Assembly: GCF_024298905.1 (NCBI RefSeq)
Contig: NZ_CP101154.1
Span: 3,622,932 to 3,686,931 of the forward strand
DNA from: Natronomonas marina
GTDB lineage: Archaea; Halobacteriota; Halobacteria; Halobacteriales; Haloarculaceae
DNA: 64,000 bases
Direction of reading: 5' to 3'
Part shown: piece by piece, positions 1 through 9,025 of the stretch
Layout: each line of letters opens with the position of its first letter
How positions within the stretch are numbered: position 1 is the first letter of the stretch
The notes under the pieces: model-generated
Database searches by the model: none
Told to the model about the DNA's origin: nothing
Seen by the model: the letters and a program-made list of their open reading frames with translations, nothing else
Made by a program: the position numbers and the translations under genes

Positions 1-582
1 GCCCAGGGCGCCGAAGTAGCCGTTGGCGTAGTTCTGGCAGGTCATCACGGCCAGGCGGAGCGACTCGACGGCGGCGTCCGGGTCCGGCAGCGTCCGGCAG
101 CGGCCGGTTCGACTGGCGACCCCGTCGTGGACGAACCGGTAGTGGTACCGCTCGTCCGGCGAGAGAACGCCGTCGAGGTCGACCTTCACCGTGTGGTCGT
201 GGGCGGCGATGGCCTCGGCGTCGTCGACGACGCCCCGGTAGCAGGGGTCGTCGAACTCGGGGTCGTCCTCGCGGGCGACGACGACGCCCAGCGGCGCCTC
301 CGGGTCGAACGCTCCGGGGTCGACACGCGTCCAGAGGATGACGCCCTCGGGGGTCGGACCGCCGGAGGCGACCGACTGCGGGAACACCTCGCCGTCGTCG
401 ACGGATTCGACCTCGTAGACCGACTCGTCGTGGGCCTCGTGGGGGTCCTGCGCGAACGCGAGGTCGGCTTCCGAGAGCAGCGAGACGAGTTCGCCGTGGT
501 CGTAGGCGACCGACTCCCGCTGTGGGTTGCCGTCCGGTCGGTCGCCGTCGTCGCCGTCGCCGGCCTGTCCACTGATCGTCAC
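1..582 (-). CDS. PhoD-like alkaline phosphatase, 3' part cut by window edge
   Basis: Minus-strand frame open from a GTG at 582 to the window edge, about 194 residues of the N-terminal part. The stretch FPQSVASGGPTPEGV, then LWTRVDP and a CQNYANGYFGALG segment, match the PhoD-like gene at 2457-4385 (FPQSVASGGPTPAG, CNNYLDGYYGAFG), so the two are paralogues. PhoD enzymes are secreted, metal-dependent phosphomono- or diesterases that free phosphate outside the cell. No ATG or earlier GTG lies between 582 and the in-frame stop of the upstream phosphatase at 646, so GTG 582 is the best start. Unlike its paralogue it shows no twin-arginine signal from that start, so its export is unclear. It is probably the last gene seen of a phosphatase operon running leftwards. 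The active-site half lies outside the window. Confidence 0.8.
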   Translation of the reverse strand, partial: MTISGQAGDGDDGDRPDGNPQRESVAYDHGELVSLLSEADLAFAQDPHEAHDESVYEVESVDDGEVFPQSVASGGPTPEGVILWTRVDPGAFDPEAPLGVVVAREDDPEFDDPCYRGVVDDAEAIAAHDHTVKVDLDGVLSPDERYHYRFVHDGVASRTGRCRTLPDPDAAVESLRLAVMTCQNYANGYFGALG

Positions 583-645
583 GCGTCGCCGTACGGTCCC
601 GGTCGTTGAATCCGTTGTGGCTCCGGCGGCCGCCCGGCCGGGCGG

Positions 646-2460
646 TCAGGTCGAGAACCCGACGACCGTCTCCTCGCTCGTCGTACCGGGGACCGCCAGC
701 CACTCCTCGCCGTCCCGACTCGCCTGGAACGGCCCGACGGTGTAGCGGCCGGTCGCCGACGGTCCCTCGGGAACCTCGACGAAGTACGTGACCGACCCCT
801 CCGCGGCGGCCGTCCCCTCGAAGTAGACCCACTGGGTGTCGCCGGGCGCGCCGTCGTCGGTGCGGGTCGCGTCGCCGGCGACGACCTCCCACGATGCGGG
901 GATGCGGTCGCGGATTCGCACGCTCCGGTTCGACTCGAAGGAGAGGTCGATTCGGTTCGTCTGCCCCCCGGTGAAGACGGCGCCGTCGTCGGTGCGGGCG
1001 CCCTCGACGACCAGCGAGTCGGAGACCGGCCCGTCGTAGCGGTCGATCTGCGTCGGCCGGCGGGCGCCCCGCTCGGTCCGGTCGTCGGACTTGCGTATCT
1101 CGAAGGCGTCGGCGACGATGGGCTCGCCGTTTTCGTCCGTCTCGTGGGTGACGTACTCGACGCGGATGCGCTCGTCGTCGACGTCGAGCCGTTCGACGCC
1201 GAAGTGCCGGTTCGTGCGACGCGCGAGGAACTCGCTCGGCGTCGTGTTCCCGAAGCCGTAGTGGGAGGTGCCGCCGGTCCCGTTCGTGACGAACGTGGTC
1301 CCGACGTCGGACTCCCAGTCCCAGGCGTCGGCGGGCGCGTAGTCGTCCCGTCCCGGCTTCGCGGCGATGGGTTTCGTCCGCTCCCAGACGTGGTTGTCGC
1401 CGCAGACCACGAGGTCGACGCCGTACTCGTCGAACAGCGTCCCCCAGCGGTCCCGCAGCAGGTCCCGGGGGGCGTGGTCCGGCGAGTCCGTCCAGAACGG
1501 CCCGTGGAAGTAGACGACCTTCCACTTCACGTCGTCGTCGGCGACGGCGTCCTCGAGCACCCGGCGGATGTAGCGCTCCTGGACGTCGCCGTAGGTGACG
1601 CCGCCGAACTCGCAGGTGGGGTCGTAGATGGGGACGAACTCCTCGGCACGGCTCACGTCGCCACAGCCGTCCGTCGTCGTCGAGAGGCCGACGAAGCGGG
1701 TGTTGTCGTAGTCGAAGTGGTACCACCGCTGTTCGTGCTGTAAGTCATCGAGACCGAGGGAGTCCTCGATGGGCATCAGGTCGTTGAGTCGGCGGTCGTA
1801 CTGGGCGAGGCCGGTGCCCGGTTCGGCCTCGTGGTTGCCGGGGACCGTCATGAAGGGCGTCTCCGCGTAGACGGACTCGAAGGTCTCGAAGTACAGTTCC
1901 CACGTCGAGGGCTTGCCGTTCGCGTACGAGATGTCGCCGGACAGTATCTGGACGTCGGGGTCCAGCGAGGCGGCCGTCGCCATCACCTCCTCGGGGTCGT
2001 CCGTCGAGGGCCGCTGGAAGGGGTTCTCCGGGTCGGCGATGCCGTGGTCGCCGACGCCCGTGACGGTGAAGCCGTCGGCGTCGTCCGGCGCCGTCGAGAC
2101 GGTGAACGGTCCCGCCCGGCGGTCGTCCAGCACCGCCTCGTACTCGTAGGTCGTGTCGGGCGCGAGGCCGGTGACCGCCGCAGTGTAGGCGACGGCCTCC
2201 CGGCCCGGCACCGGCGAGCCCTCGGCGTCGACGACCGTCGTCGACCCGCCCGGTCGCCCGATTTCGACGCGGGCGTCCGTGGCCGGGGCGCCGGTCCAGC
2301 CGACCCGGAGCGTCGAGGCCGGGTCCCGGCCGCAGGCGACGTGGACGCCGGACGGTCCGTCGGGCGTCTCCGCCTGCCCCGCGACCGAGGCGACGAAGAA
2401 CGGCGCCGTCGACAGCCCCGCGACGCCGCGCAGGACGTCCCGCCGGTCGAGCTCGGTCAT
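646..2460 (-). CDS. Tat-exported metallophosphoesterase (purple-acid-phosphatase-like)
   Basis: 604 residues. Residues 6-12 (RRDVLRG) followed by a hydrophobic stretch form a twin-arginine signal. A fibronectin-III-like part follows (VRVGWTG-type strands, GLAPDTTYEYEAV), then a calcineurin-type phosphoesterase core with VGDHG, GDISYA, PGNHE, VVYFHGPFW and GDNHVWERT. These correspond to the metal-binding blocks of purple acid phosphatases, although the usual final GHxHxYER appears as GDNHVWERT. Probably a secreted phosphomonoesterase. Its ATG overlaps the stop of the upstream PhoD gene (ATGA, 2457-2460), so the two are translationally coupled. An open frame runs on upstream to 3069, but that part overlaps the PhoD gene and lacks protein-like composition; the signal peptide fixes the start at 2460. 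Confidence 0.85.
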   Translation of the reverse strand: MTELDRRDVLRGVAGLSTAPFFVASVAGQAETPDGPSGVHVACGRDPASTLRVGWTGAPATDARVEIGRPGGSTTVVDAEGSPVPGREAVAYTAAVTGLAPDTTYEYEAVLDDRRAGPFTVSTAPDDADGFTVTGVGDHGIADPENPFQRPSTDDPEEVMATAASLDPDVQILSGDISYANGKPSTWELYFETFESVYAETPFMTVPGNHEAEPGTGLAQYDRRLNDLMPIEDSLGLDDLQHEQRWYHFDYDNTRFVGLSTTTDGCGDVSRAEEFVPIYDPTCEFGGVTYGDVQERYIRRVLEDAVADDDVKWKVVYFHGPFWTDSPDHAPRDLLRDRWGTLFDEYGVDLVVCGDNHVWERTKPIAAKPGRDDYAPADAWDWESDVGTTFVTNGTGGTSHYGFGNTTPSEFLARRTNRHFGVERLDVDDERIRVEYVTHETDENGEPIVADAFEIRKSDDRTERGARRPTQIDRYDGPVSDSLVVEGARTDDGAVFTGGQTNRIDLSFESNRSVRIRDRIPASWEVVAGDATRTDDGAPGDTQWVYFEGTAAAEGSVTYFVEVPEGPSATGRYTVGPFQASRDGEEWLAVPGTTSEETVVGFST

Positions 2461-4385
2461 CGTCGCTCCCCCTCCGTCGTCGGGGTCGCGTCCGCGTCGG
2501 GGACGTCCGGCGGGCCGCCCTCGGTGTCCGTGAGGCCACCGTCCGCGGCGCCCGAGAGGAGCGAGGTGACGTCGGTCGGCGAGCCGACGAGTTCCTGTAT
2601 CTCCACCTCGCCCTCGGGGACCCGGTAGCTCCGCAGCAGTCGCTTCGGCGTGTCGGCCGAGTCGACCGTGCGGTCGACCTCGTAGGCGGTGTAGATGGCC
2701 TCGTCGTCGGTGAACTCGACCGTGGTGTAGCCGTGGCGCGACCAGTTGAACCACTCGACGTGGGGGTTCTGTGACTCGACGGCCGCCTCGACGGCGTCCT
2801 CCTCGAGTTCCGGCGGCGTCGGCGTCTGGGCCGCCAGGTTGTCGCTGGAGACGCTGGTCGACATGAACTCGACGCCGACGCGGGACGCCTCGGCGCCCGG
2901 GAACGGCGCCTGCTGTTCGAGTTCCCGGTAGTCGGTCTTCAGGTAGCCGGCGACGTAGGCGTGCATGTCGCCGGTCAGCGTCACCAGGTTCAGCGCCCCC
3001 TCCCGCGAGCGGGCCTCCCGGTCGAGTTCGCCCATGACGAGCTGTCGTTCGTACTCGTAGCCGTCCCAAGCGTCGTAGTTGACGTAGAAGCTGCCCCCCT
3101 CACCGAGGTTCGTGGCCTTCAGCGCCGCGTTCAGCACGGAGTTGCCCCACACCTTCCAGGTGGCCGGCGAGTTCGTCACGCCGTCGAGGAACCACTCGCG
3201 CTGGTCGGTTCCGAGCATCGTCCGGTCGGGGTCGTCGACCTTCCGGGAGGGCGGCGTCGCGGTGTCCCGCTGGCCGAACGCGTCCTCGGGCGGCGGCGAC
3301 CGGTAGAGCCGCTCGTCGGTCATCAGGACGTCCGCCAACCGGCCGAAGCGGAACCGACGGTACAGCCGGAACCGGTCGTGGAGGTCGTCGGCGTCGGGGT
3401 CGTAGTCGACCCGGAAGGGGAGGTACTCGACGAGCGCCTTGATGCCCTCGACGTAGAGCCGTCGCATCCGCTCGGGGTCGTCGCCGTAGGGGTGCGAGGC
3501 TGTGTTCGGGTAGCTCTCCTCGTAGTTCCACCACCGGTTGTTGACGATCTCGTGGTCGTCCCAGGTCATCACGAGCGTGTGCCGCGAGAGCGCCTCGGCG
3601 AAGAACTCGTCGCTCCGGTAGACCTGGTGGAGGTGCCGGAAGTCCGCCAGCGTGTGTGCGACGCCATTCCCGGAGGGAAGCTGGATTCCCCGGCCCTGGA
3701 CGTTGCCCCCGCCCGCGTACTCGTAGATGAGATCGCCGAGGTGGAGGAGGTAGTCGGCGTCCTCCTCGGCGACGTGGCCGAACGCCCCGTAGTAGCCGTC
3801 GAGGTAGTTGTTACAGGAGACACAGGCGAGCGTCAGGCGGTCGGGGTCGGCGTCCGGTTCCGGGAGCGTCCGCAGGCGGCCGACCGGCGAGGCGTCGCCG
3901 TCGTAGACGAACCGGTAGAAGTAGAAGCGGTCGGCGTCGAGTTCGCCGTCGAGGTCGACGTTCAGCGTGTAGTCGTCGTCGGGCGAGAGAGCGGCCGCGG
4001 GCACCCGGAAGTGCTCGGTGTCGGCCGTCGAGAAGTCCGCGGCGTCGTTGGGCGTCGAACGGTCCGGCGCCGGCGTGACCTGCAGGCCGACGTCCGCCCC
4101 GGCCTCGTAGGCGGCCTCGTCGACGCGCGTCCAGACGATGGCGCCGGCCGGCGTCGGACCGCCGCTTGCGACAGACTGCGGGAAGGCCGCCTCGCCGGTC
4201 CGCTCGACCGCGAAGAGGTCGTCGTCGCCGCTGGCGGGGTCGGGTTCGGCGTCCGTCGCCGCCGCTCCGGTCGAGAACAGCGTCGCCATCGCGCCCACGG
4301 CCGACCCGGCCCCGGCCGCCTCCAGTATCGCCCGTCGTGTGGCGGTCGTCCCCCTGCGTCGCTCGTTGCTGTCGTCGGGCATCAC
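2457..4385 (-). CDS. PhoD-like alkaline phosphatase, Tat-exported
   Basis: 642 residues, full length for the family. It starts with a twin-arginine signal (RRGTTATRRAILEAAGAG), has the PhoD N-terminal domain to about residue 150 and then the metallophosphatase core: LACVSCNNY, LLHLGDLIYEY, MTWDDHEIVNN and TLTGDMHAYVAGY carry the likely metal ligands (D, D, N/H, H). The likely role is release of phosphate from phosphoesters outside the cell. It is the first gene of a leftward operon (PhoD, PAP-like, PhoD paralogue) and is divergent from pstS across a 299-nt regulatory region, which suggests shared phosphate-starvation control. A TTTTTAC element near 4407-4413 sits about 27 nt before the ATG, as for a leaderless mRNA. 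A second ATG three bases inside is an alternative start. Confidence 0.88.
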   Translation of the reverse strand: MMPDDSNERRRGTTATRRAILEAAGAGSAVGAMATLFSTGAAATDAEPDPASGDDDLFAVERTGEAAFPQSVASGGPTPAGAIVWTRVDEAAYEAGADVGLQVTPAPDRSTPNDAADFSTADTEHFRVPAAALSPDDDYTLNVDLDGELDADRFYFYRFVYDGDASPVGRLRTLPEPDADPDRLTLACVSCNNYLDGYYGAFGHVAEEDADYLLHLGDLIYEYAGGGNVQGRGIQLPSGNGVAHTLADFRHLHQVYRSDEFFAEALSRHTLVMTWDDHEIVNNRWWNYEESYPNTASHPYGDDPERMRRLYVEGIKALVEYLPFRVDYDPDADDLHDRFRLYRRFRFGRLADVLMTDERLYRSPPPEDAFGQRDTATPPSRKVDDPDRTMLGTDQREWFLDGVTNSPATWKVWGNSVLNAALKATNLGEGGSFYVNYDAWDGYEYERQLVMGELDREARSREGALNLVTLTGDMHAYVAGYLKTDYRELEQQAPFPGAEASRVGVEFMSTSVSSDNLAAQTPTPPELEEDAVEAAVESQNPHVEWFNWSRHGYTTVEFTDDEAIYTAYEVDRTVDSADTPKRLLRSYRVPEGEVEIQELVGSPTDVTSLLSGAADGGLTDTEGGPPDVPDADATPTTEGERR

Positions 4386-4444
4386 CGTCGTCTGTGGCAG
4401 GATGTCGTAAAAACCCTCTAACAGAACCGTCGAAAAATACGTGC

Positions 4445-4488
4445 CACAGGACCTCTGTGTCCATATATCGTCTTCCCTGTTCCGGAAC
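4445..4488. promoter_or_regulatory. two small palindromes between the phosphatase and pst operons
   Basis: Two dyads lie upstream of the phosphatase operon. The first is CACAG-N5-CTGTG at 4445-4459, with the spacer GACCT extending a partial AGG/CCT symmetry. The second is a perfect 10-bp palindrome GTTCCGGAAC at 4479-4488. They sit about 60-100 nt from the phosphatase ATG and about 200 nt from pstS, so they could be operators for a phosphate-responsive regulator. No known site was matched. The rest of the 299-nt gap holds AT-rich promoter material and no ORF. Confidence 0.35.
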
Positions 4489-4635
4489 GTAGTACACCGT
4501 TCGGGTACGTATCACACGCCGCCCCGCTGTCCGGTCACTCGTCCCCGGGAGCTACCCGCCGTGCCGACTGGCTATATAGTCCTATTTAGTGCAGGGTTCC
4601 CAAACACCCCCATCTATGAATCTACTGTACGAACT

Positions 4636-4684
4636 ATATCGATATTAGCACGGTATTTAATCCGTCACGGCCGACGGACAGACG
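4636..4684 (+). promoter_or_regulatory. pstS promoter: ATATCGATAT palindrome plus TATA box
   Basis: A TATA-like element tatttaa at 4654-4660 is centred about 28 nt before the pstS ATG at 4685, the geometry of a leaderless haloarchaeal transcript. Nine bases upstream of it is a perfect palindrome ATATCGATAT (4636-4645), where an archaeal activator would be expected to bind. A further CTATATAG palindrome lies at about 4571-4578. Phosphate control is inferred from the genes only. Confidence 0.55.
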
Positions 4685-5665
4685 ATGGCAGACGGACACG
4701 CTGAAGGTCTGACGCGACGCAACGCGCTCAAAGCATTAGGTGGGGCCGGCGCGATTGCCGTGGCCGGCTGTACGACCGAAGGGGGCAACGGCAACGGCGA
4801 CTCGCTCTCCGGTGAAATCACCATCACTGGGTCGAGCACCGTCTTCCCGCTGATGGCGGCTATCGCCAAGGAGTTCGACCAGGAGCACGAGACCAACACC
4901 ACCGTCACCCCGACGGGGTCGGGAGGCGGGTTCTCGAACAACTTCTGTCCGGGCAACGCCGACTTCAACAACGCCAGCCGCCAGATCAAGCAAGCGGAGA
5001 AGGACCTCTGTGAGGAGAACGGCGTCGAGTGGACCGAACTCACCGTCGCGACGGACGCGCTGACCGTCGTCGTCAACCCCGAGGCGGACTTCGTCGACTC
5101 GCTGACCGTCGAGGAACTCGCCCAGATATGGAAGGCCGACGCCGTCGAGACGTGGAGCGAGGTCCGCGAGGAGTTCCCCGACGAGGAGATAGAACGGTTC
5201 GGTGCGGCCGACACCTCCGGCACTTACGACTACTTCATCGAGAACGTCCAGGGGTCGGATGCGGGCCACACCGACGACTACCGGGCGACGGAGAAGGACA
5301 ACGTCATCGCCGAGGGCGTCGCCAACGACAAGTACGCCATCGGCTACTTCGGGTTCTCGTACTTCTACAACAACCCGGACCAGCTGAAGGCGCTCGCCAT
5401 TGACAACGGCGACGGCCCCGTCGAGCCGAGCCTCGACACCGCGGCCTCCGGCGAATACCAGCCCCTCTCGCGGTCGCTGTACACCTATCCGGCCATGGCC
5501 TCGCTGTCCGAGGAGCACGTCGCCGAGTTCGCGCGGTACGTTCTCGAGCGTGCAGCCAGCCAGTCGCTCGTCGCCGACCAGGTCGGGTACGTTCCGCTCA
5601 CCGACGAACAGCAGCAGAGCCAGCAGGACACACTCGAGAGCGCCATCGAAGAGGCACAGGGCTGA
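4685..5665 (+). CDS. pstS: phosphate ABC transporter substrate-binding lipoprotein PstS
   Basis: 326 residues. A Tat-lipoprotein signal (TRRNALKALGG, then a hydrophobic stretch and AVAGC with the lipobox cysteine at residue 29) is followed by the PBP_like phosphate-binding fold. ITGSSTVFPL near residues 50-60 and TGSGGGFSNN near residue 78 fit the phosphate-binding loops. The protein would be anchored outside the membrane and deliver inorganic phosphate to PstC/PstA. First gene of the rightward pst operon, with a 94-nt gap to pstC. Confidence 0.93.
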   Translation: MADGHAEGLTRRNALKALGGAGAIAVAGCTTEGGNGNGDSLSGEITITGSSTVFPLMAAIAKEFDQEHETNTTVTPTGSGGGFSNNFCPGNADFNNASRQIKQAEKDLCEENGVEWTELTVATDALTVVVNPEADFVDSLTVEELAQIWKADAVETWSEVREEFPDEEIERFGAADTSGTYDYFIENVQGSDAGHTDDYRATEKDNVIAEGVANDKYAIGYFGFSYFYNNPDQLKALAIDNGDGPVEPSLDTAASGEYQPLSRSLYTYPAMASLSEEHVAEFARYVLERAASQSLVADQVGYVPLTDEQQQSQQDTLESAIEEAQG

Positions 5666-5759
5666 CATCCGAGATGGCTCCCGTATCGCCGGTTCCAGCC
5701 GAGAGCACGCCCGCCGAGGATGGGGACGTTGAAGTCATTCCCCGTCGAGGTGTCTCCGC

Positions 5760-6734
5760 GTGAGCAGCGATACAGACGAACTGGACATCACGCGGGAGGT
5801 CGGGTTCAAGCGCGTAAAGGAGTGGAGCTACGGGGGGTTCTTCGCAGTCTGTGCGCTCGTTACGGTGCTGACGACCATCGCGATATTCGGGACGCTCCTG
5901 TCCGACTCCATCAGCTTCTTCTCGGAGGTGGCCGTCCTCGAGTTCCTGACCGGTCTCGAGTGGAGCCCAAATCCGAGAGGCGCCGGCTTCTCGTGGGGTG
6001 TCGTGCCGCTCGTCTACGGCACGCTCGTCGTGACGGTGACGTCGGCGTTCGTCGCCATCCCCATCGGGACGCTGACCGCCATCTACCTCAGCGAGTACGC
6101 GAGTTCCCGCGTACGGTCGATACTGAAGCCGCTGCTGGAGGTGCTGGCGGGCATCCCGACGGTCGTCTACGGCTACTTCGCGCTCGTGTACGTCACCCCG
6201 CTGCTGCAGGCGACGCTCTTCCCGGAGATGAACATATTCAACCTCCTGTCGGCGTCGCTGATGGTGGGTATCATGATAATCCCGATGGTCTCCTCCATCA
6301 GCGAGGACGCGATGAGCGCGGTCCCGGACGACCTCAGGAACGCCGGCTACGGTCTCGGCGCCACGAAGTTCGAGGTTTCGACCGGCATCGTCGTGCCCGC
6401 CTCGATTTCGGGCATCGCCTCCTCGTACATCCTCGCCATCTCGCGGGCCGTCGGCGAGACGATGATCGTCGTCATCGCAGCCGGGTCCCAGCCCCGGCTT
6501 CCGGAGGTTCGGGAGGCCGCTTTCGGCATCCCGTTCGTCCACCCCGCCGACGTGCTTCTGGACTCGGGGGCGACGATGACCGTCGCGATGGTCAACATCG
6601 CGGGCGGTGACCTCGTCGGTGGGACCATCTCGTACGACGCGATGTTCGCCATCGGACTGACGCTGTTCTTCATCACCCTCGTCATGAACGTCGTAAGCGA
6701 CCTCATCGCCGAACGATACCGGGAGGCGTACTGA
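5760..6734 (+). CDS. pstC: phosphate ABC transporter permease PstC
   Basis: 324 residues with about six hydrophobic helices and the BPD_transp_1 coupling loop (the stretch from PDDLRNAGYGLGATKFE, about residues 188-220). The N-terminal helix region FFAVCALVTVLTTIAIFGTLLSD is followed by FSWGVVPLVYGTLVVT, as in PstC. It starts with GTG at 5760; no in-frame ATG before the first helix fits better. It forms the membrane channel with PstA, whose ATG starts one base after this stop codon. Confidence 0.92.
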   Translation: MSSDTDELDITREVGFKRVKEWSYGGFFAVCALVTVLTTIAIFGTLLSDSISFFSEVAVLEFLTGLEWSPNPRGAGFSWGVVPLVYGTLVVTVTSAFVAIPIGTLTAIYLSEYASSRVRSILKPLLEVLAGIPTVVYGYFALVYVTPLLQATLFPEMNIFNLLSASLMVGIMIIPMVSSISEDAMSAVPDDLRNAGYGLGATKFEVSTGIVVPASISGIASSYILAISRAVGETMIVVIAAGSQPRLPEVREAAFGIPFVHPADVLLDSGATMTVAMVNIAGGDLVGGTISYDAMFAIGLTLFFITLVMNVVSDLIAERYREAY

Positions 6735-6735
6735 G

Positions 6736-8508
6736 ATGGCCACGCAGGACTCCACCGCCGACCGGACCGACTTCGGTGAGGTGAGCCGCGTCAGGGGGAT
6801 CGCGTTCAAGTACCTCTCGTTCGGTGCCTCCCTCTTCGGCATCGTCGCCCTGGCGACGCTTCTCATCTACGTGTTCGTCGACGCGTTCGGGCTGGCGAGC
6901 GTCAGTCCCGGCTGGCTGCTGACGTACTTCCTGACGCTCGTCGTGCCGTTCGTCGGCTTCTGTCTCTACAGCGCCGACGACCGGTCCGTCACGCGGCGCG
7001 TGGTCGTCGCCCTCGGTGGCGGCCTCGTCGCGACCGCGGTGGTCTTCGAGGGCATCGAACTGCTGGTGTCCATCCCGCGGCTCAACTGGCAGCTGGCGTA
7101 CCTCTTCGTCGTCGTCGTGCCCGTGACGGCCTACGCCGTCTACACCGCCAGCCGGGAGCCGACCGGCGCCGCCGGATTCGGCCTCGTCGGCCGGTTCTAC
7201 GGCGGCACGATGGTCGGCATCGCGCTCGGCATCCTCTTTCTGGTGTTCGACCCGCGCCTGTGGATGCTGATGTACACGCTGGGCGTCCTTCCGGCGGCCC
7301 TGGTGTTCGGGTACAGCCGGCTGCGCCCCGAGTCGTCCGCATCGCTGTTCGTCGTCCCGGTCGGCCTCGTCGGCCTCGTGGCTGCGGCGTTCGTCCGGAA
7401 CGTGAACCAGGTCTACCCCACGCGGCCGCTCATCTTCCTGTGGACGCTCGTGATACCGGTCGCGGCGGTGGCAGCCGCTCTCGTGCTCGCCCGCGACGGG
7501 AGCCGCCGGGCCGCCCTCGGAGTCGGCGCCGTCGTCGTCGCCGCCGGTGCCGCAGGCCTTCCGGTCGGCGCGGTCGGACTTCCGGCGGGGTCTGCGGTCG
7601 CCGTGTTCGCGGTCGCGGCGGCGCCGACCGCCGCCTACGTCCACCAGGTCGTCCAGCGGGGCGAGGGCAGGGTCGGCCTGCTGTTACCCGTCCTCCTGGC
7701 CGGTGGGGCCGTGGCCGGTGCCGCCGCCGTCGGGACCTTCGGCTTCACGGGTCCCGACTCGTGGCTCACCCTGGAGTACCTGACGACCGCCCCGGACTTC
7801 TCGACCCCGGAGAACGCCGGGCTGTACACGGGAATCGTCGGCTCGGTCATCATCATCGCCATGGTCGCGGTGCTGTCGTTCGGGCTGGCGGTCGGGACCG
7901 CGGTCCTGCTCGAGGAGTACGCCTCCAACACCGGCGTCGTCGGCACCGTCACGCGGCTCATCCAGGTCAACATCACGAACCTGGCAGCCGTCCCGTCGGT
8001 GGTCTACGGCCTGCTCGGCCTCGGCCTGTTCGCCAACCTGCTCGGCCTCGGTCTCGGCACGGCCGTCACCGCGGCGCTGACGCTGTCGCTTCTCATCCTG
8101 CCCATCACCGTCGTCTCCGCACAGGAGGCGATTCGTGCCGTCCCCGACGAGATGCGGCGCGGGTCGGACGCGATGGGGGCGACCCGCTGGCAGACGACCA
8201 AGAACGTCGTCCTGCCGGAGGCGCTGCCCGGCATCTTCACCGGCGTCATCCTCAGCCTCGGCCGAGCAATCGGCGAGACGGCGCCGCTCATCATGATACA
8301 GATGGGGACCGCCGTCTACAGCGCCCCGAACAGCCTCTTCAACAAGTTCTCGGCGATGCCGATGCAGATTTACGCCTGGTCCGCCCTCCCACAGGAGGCG
8401 TTCCGCTACGGCGTCCTCGCGGCCGGCGTCGTCACGCTGCTCGTCGTCCTGCTGAGCATGAACGCGACCGCCATCATCCTCCGCAACCGCACGGAGAGCG
8501 ACCTGTAG
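6736..8508 (+). CDS. pstA: phosphate ABC transporter permease PstA, long haloarchaeal form
   Basis: 590 residues, about twice the length of bacterial PstA. Residues 1 to about 345 form an extra multi-helix membrane region. The conventional permease domain starts near residue 359 (NAGLYTGIVGSVIIIAMVAV), with the ABC coupling loop at about 473-500 (RRGSDAMGATRWQTTKNVVLP). Second channel subunit of the phosphate importer. It starts directly after pstC. No pstB (ATPase) or phoU gene follows: the next gene has its own promoter and is unrelated. The ATPase must be encoded elsewhere. Confidence 0.92.
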   Translation: MATQDSTADRTDFGEVSRVRGIAFKYLSFGASLFGIVALATLLIYVFVDAFGLASVSPGWLLTYFLTLVVPFVGFCLYSADDRSVTRRVVVALGGGLVATAVVFEGIELLVSIPRLNWQLAYLFVVVVPVTAYAVYTASREPTGAAGFGLVGRFYGGTMVGIALGILFLVFDPRLWMLMYTLGVLPAALVFGYSRLRPESSASLFVVPVGLVGLVAAAFVRNVNQVYPTRPLIFLWTLVIPVAAVAAALVLARDGSRRAALGVGAVVVAAGAAGLPVGAVGLPAGSAVAVFAVAAAPTAAYVHQVVQRGEGRVGLLLPVLLAGGAVAGAAAVGTFGFTGPDSWLTLEYLTTAPDFSTPENAGLYTGIVGSVIIIAMVAVLSFGLAVGTAVLLEEYASNTGVVGTVTRLIQVNITNLAAVPSVVYGLLGLGLFANLLGLGLGTAVTAALTLSLLILPITVVSAQEAIRAVPDEMRRGSDAMGATRWQTTKNVVLPEALPGIFTGVILSLGRAIGETAPLIMIQMGTAVYSAPNSLFNKFSAMPMQIYAWSALPQEAFRYGVLAAGVVTLLVVLLSMNATAIILRNRTESDL

Positions 8509-8611
8509 CGCTCCGCAACGAGCCCCGGGCGGCCCACGCCCCACCCCTCACGGCTGGCGTCCACCCCACCGACACCGCCCGTGTTCCCTCTCGGCGGGAG
8601 CGGGCTCGCTG

Positions 8612-8619
8612 TTATATAT
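8612..8619 (+). promoter_or_regulatory. TATA box of the 8643 membrane-protein gene
   Basis: ttatatat, centred 27 nt before the ATG at 8643, as expected for a leaderless mRNA. It separates this gene from the pst operon. Confidence 0.6.
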
Positions 8620-8642
8620 CCGTCCGGCGCGTCCCTGCTCCC

Positions 8643-9020
8643 ATGTCCCTCAGAACTATCGGTCTCGCACTGGTCGCCGGTGTCGCCGCCTTCCTCCTCG
8701 TCGGCGTCGCCGTCACCGAACTCCTGGCCGCTCGAATCGAGTTCTCGCTGTTCGTCGGGATTCCGGCGGGCATCGTCGCCGGTGCGGTCGTGACCGCGCT
8801 CGTCGCACTCGGTGTCGGCCGGGACGACGCCGGCGCTCGCCGGATCGCCGTCGCCGCCGGCACCTTCGGGGCCGCGTTCCTCGTGACCACCGTCGCGGTC
8901 GCGGTGCTGGTCGGCATCGGCGTCGTCCTCTCGATGGCGGCCGGCGTCGTCGTCGGTCTCGTCGCCGCCCTCGTTGGCTACCTCCGTGGGCCGGGCGGCC
9001 GGTCCGGGACGCCCGTCTGA
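8643..9020 (+). CDS. small four-helix membrane protein
   Basis: 125 residues, almost entirely hydrophobic, with four predicted membrane segments in two hairpins (starting GLALVAGVAAFLLVG, LFVGIPAGIVAGAVV, GTFGAAFLVTTVAVAVL and VLSMAAGVVVGLVAAL) and a short charged turn (GRDDAGARR). No family recognised. The start is supported by the TATA box 27 nt upstream. It converges with the beta-propeller gene, five bases between the two stops. Confidence 0.75.
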   Translation: MSLRTIGLALVAGVAAFLLVGVAVTELLAARIEFSLFVGIPAGIVAGAVVTALVALGVGRDDAGARRIAVAAGTFGAAFLVTTVAVAVLVGIGVVLSMAAGVVVGLVAALVGYLRGPGGRSGTPV

Positions 9021-9025
9021 CCACC

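Noticed and set aside
2461-3069. N-terminal extension of the PAP-like phosphatase to 3069
   Set aside because: It overlaps the PhoD gene in another frame, has low-complexity Arg/Gly composition, and hides the Tat signal that begins at 2460.
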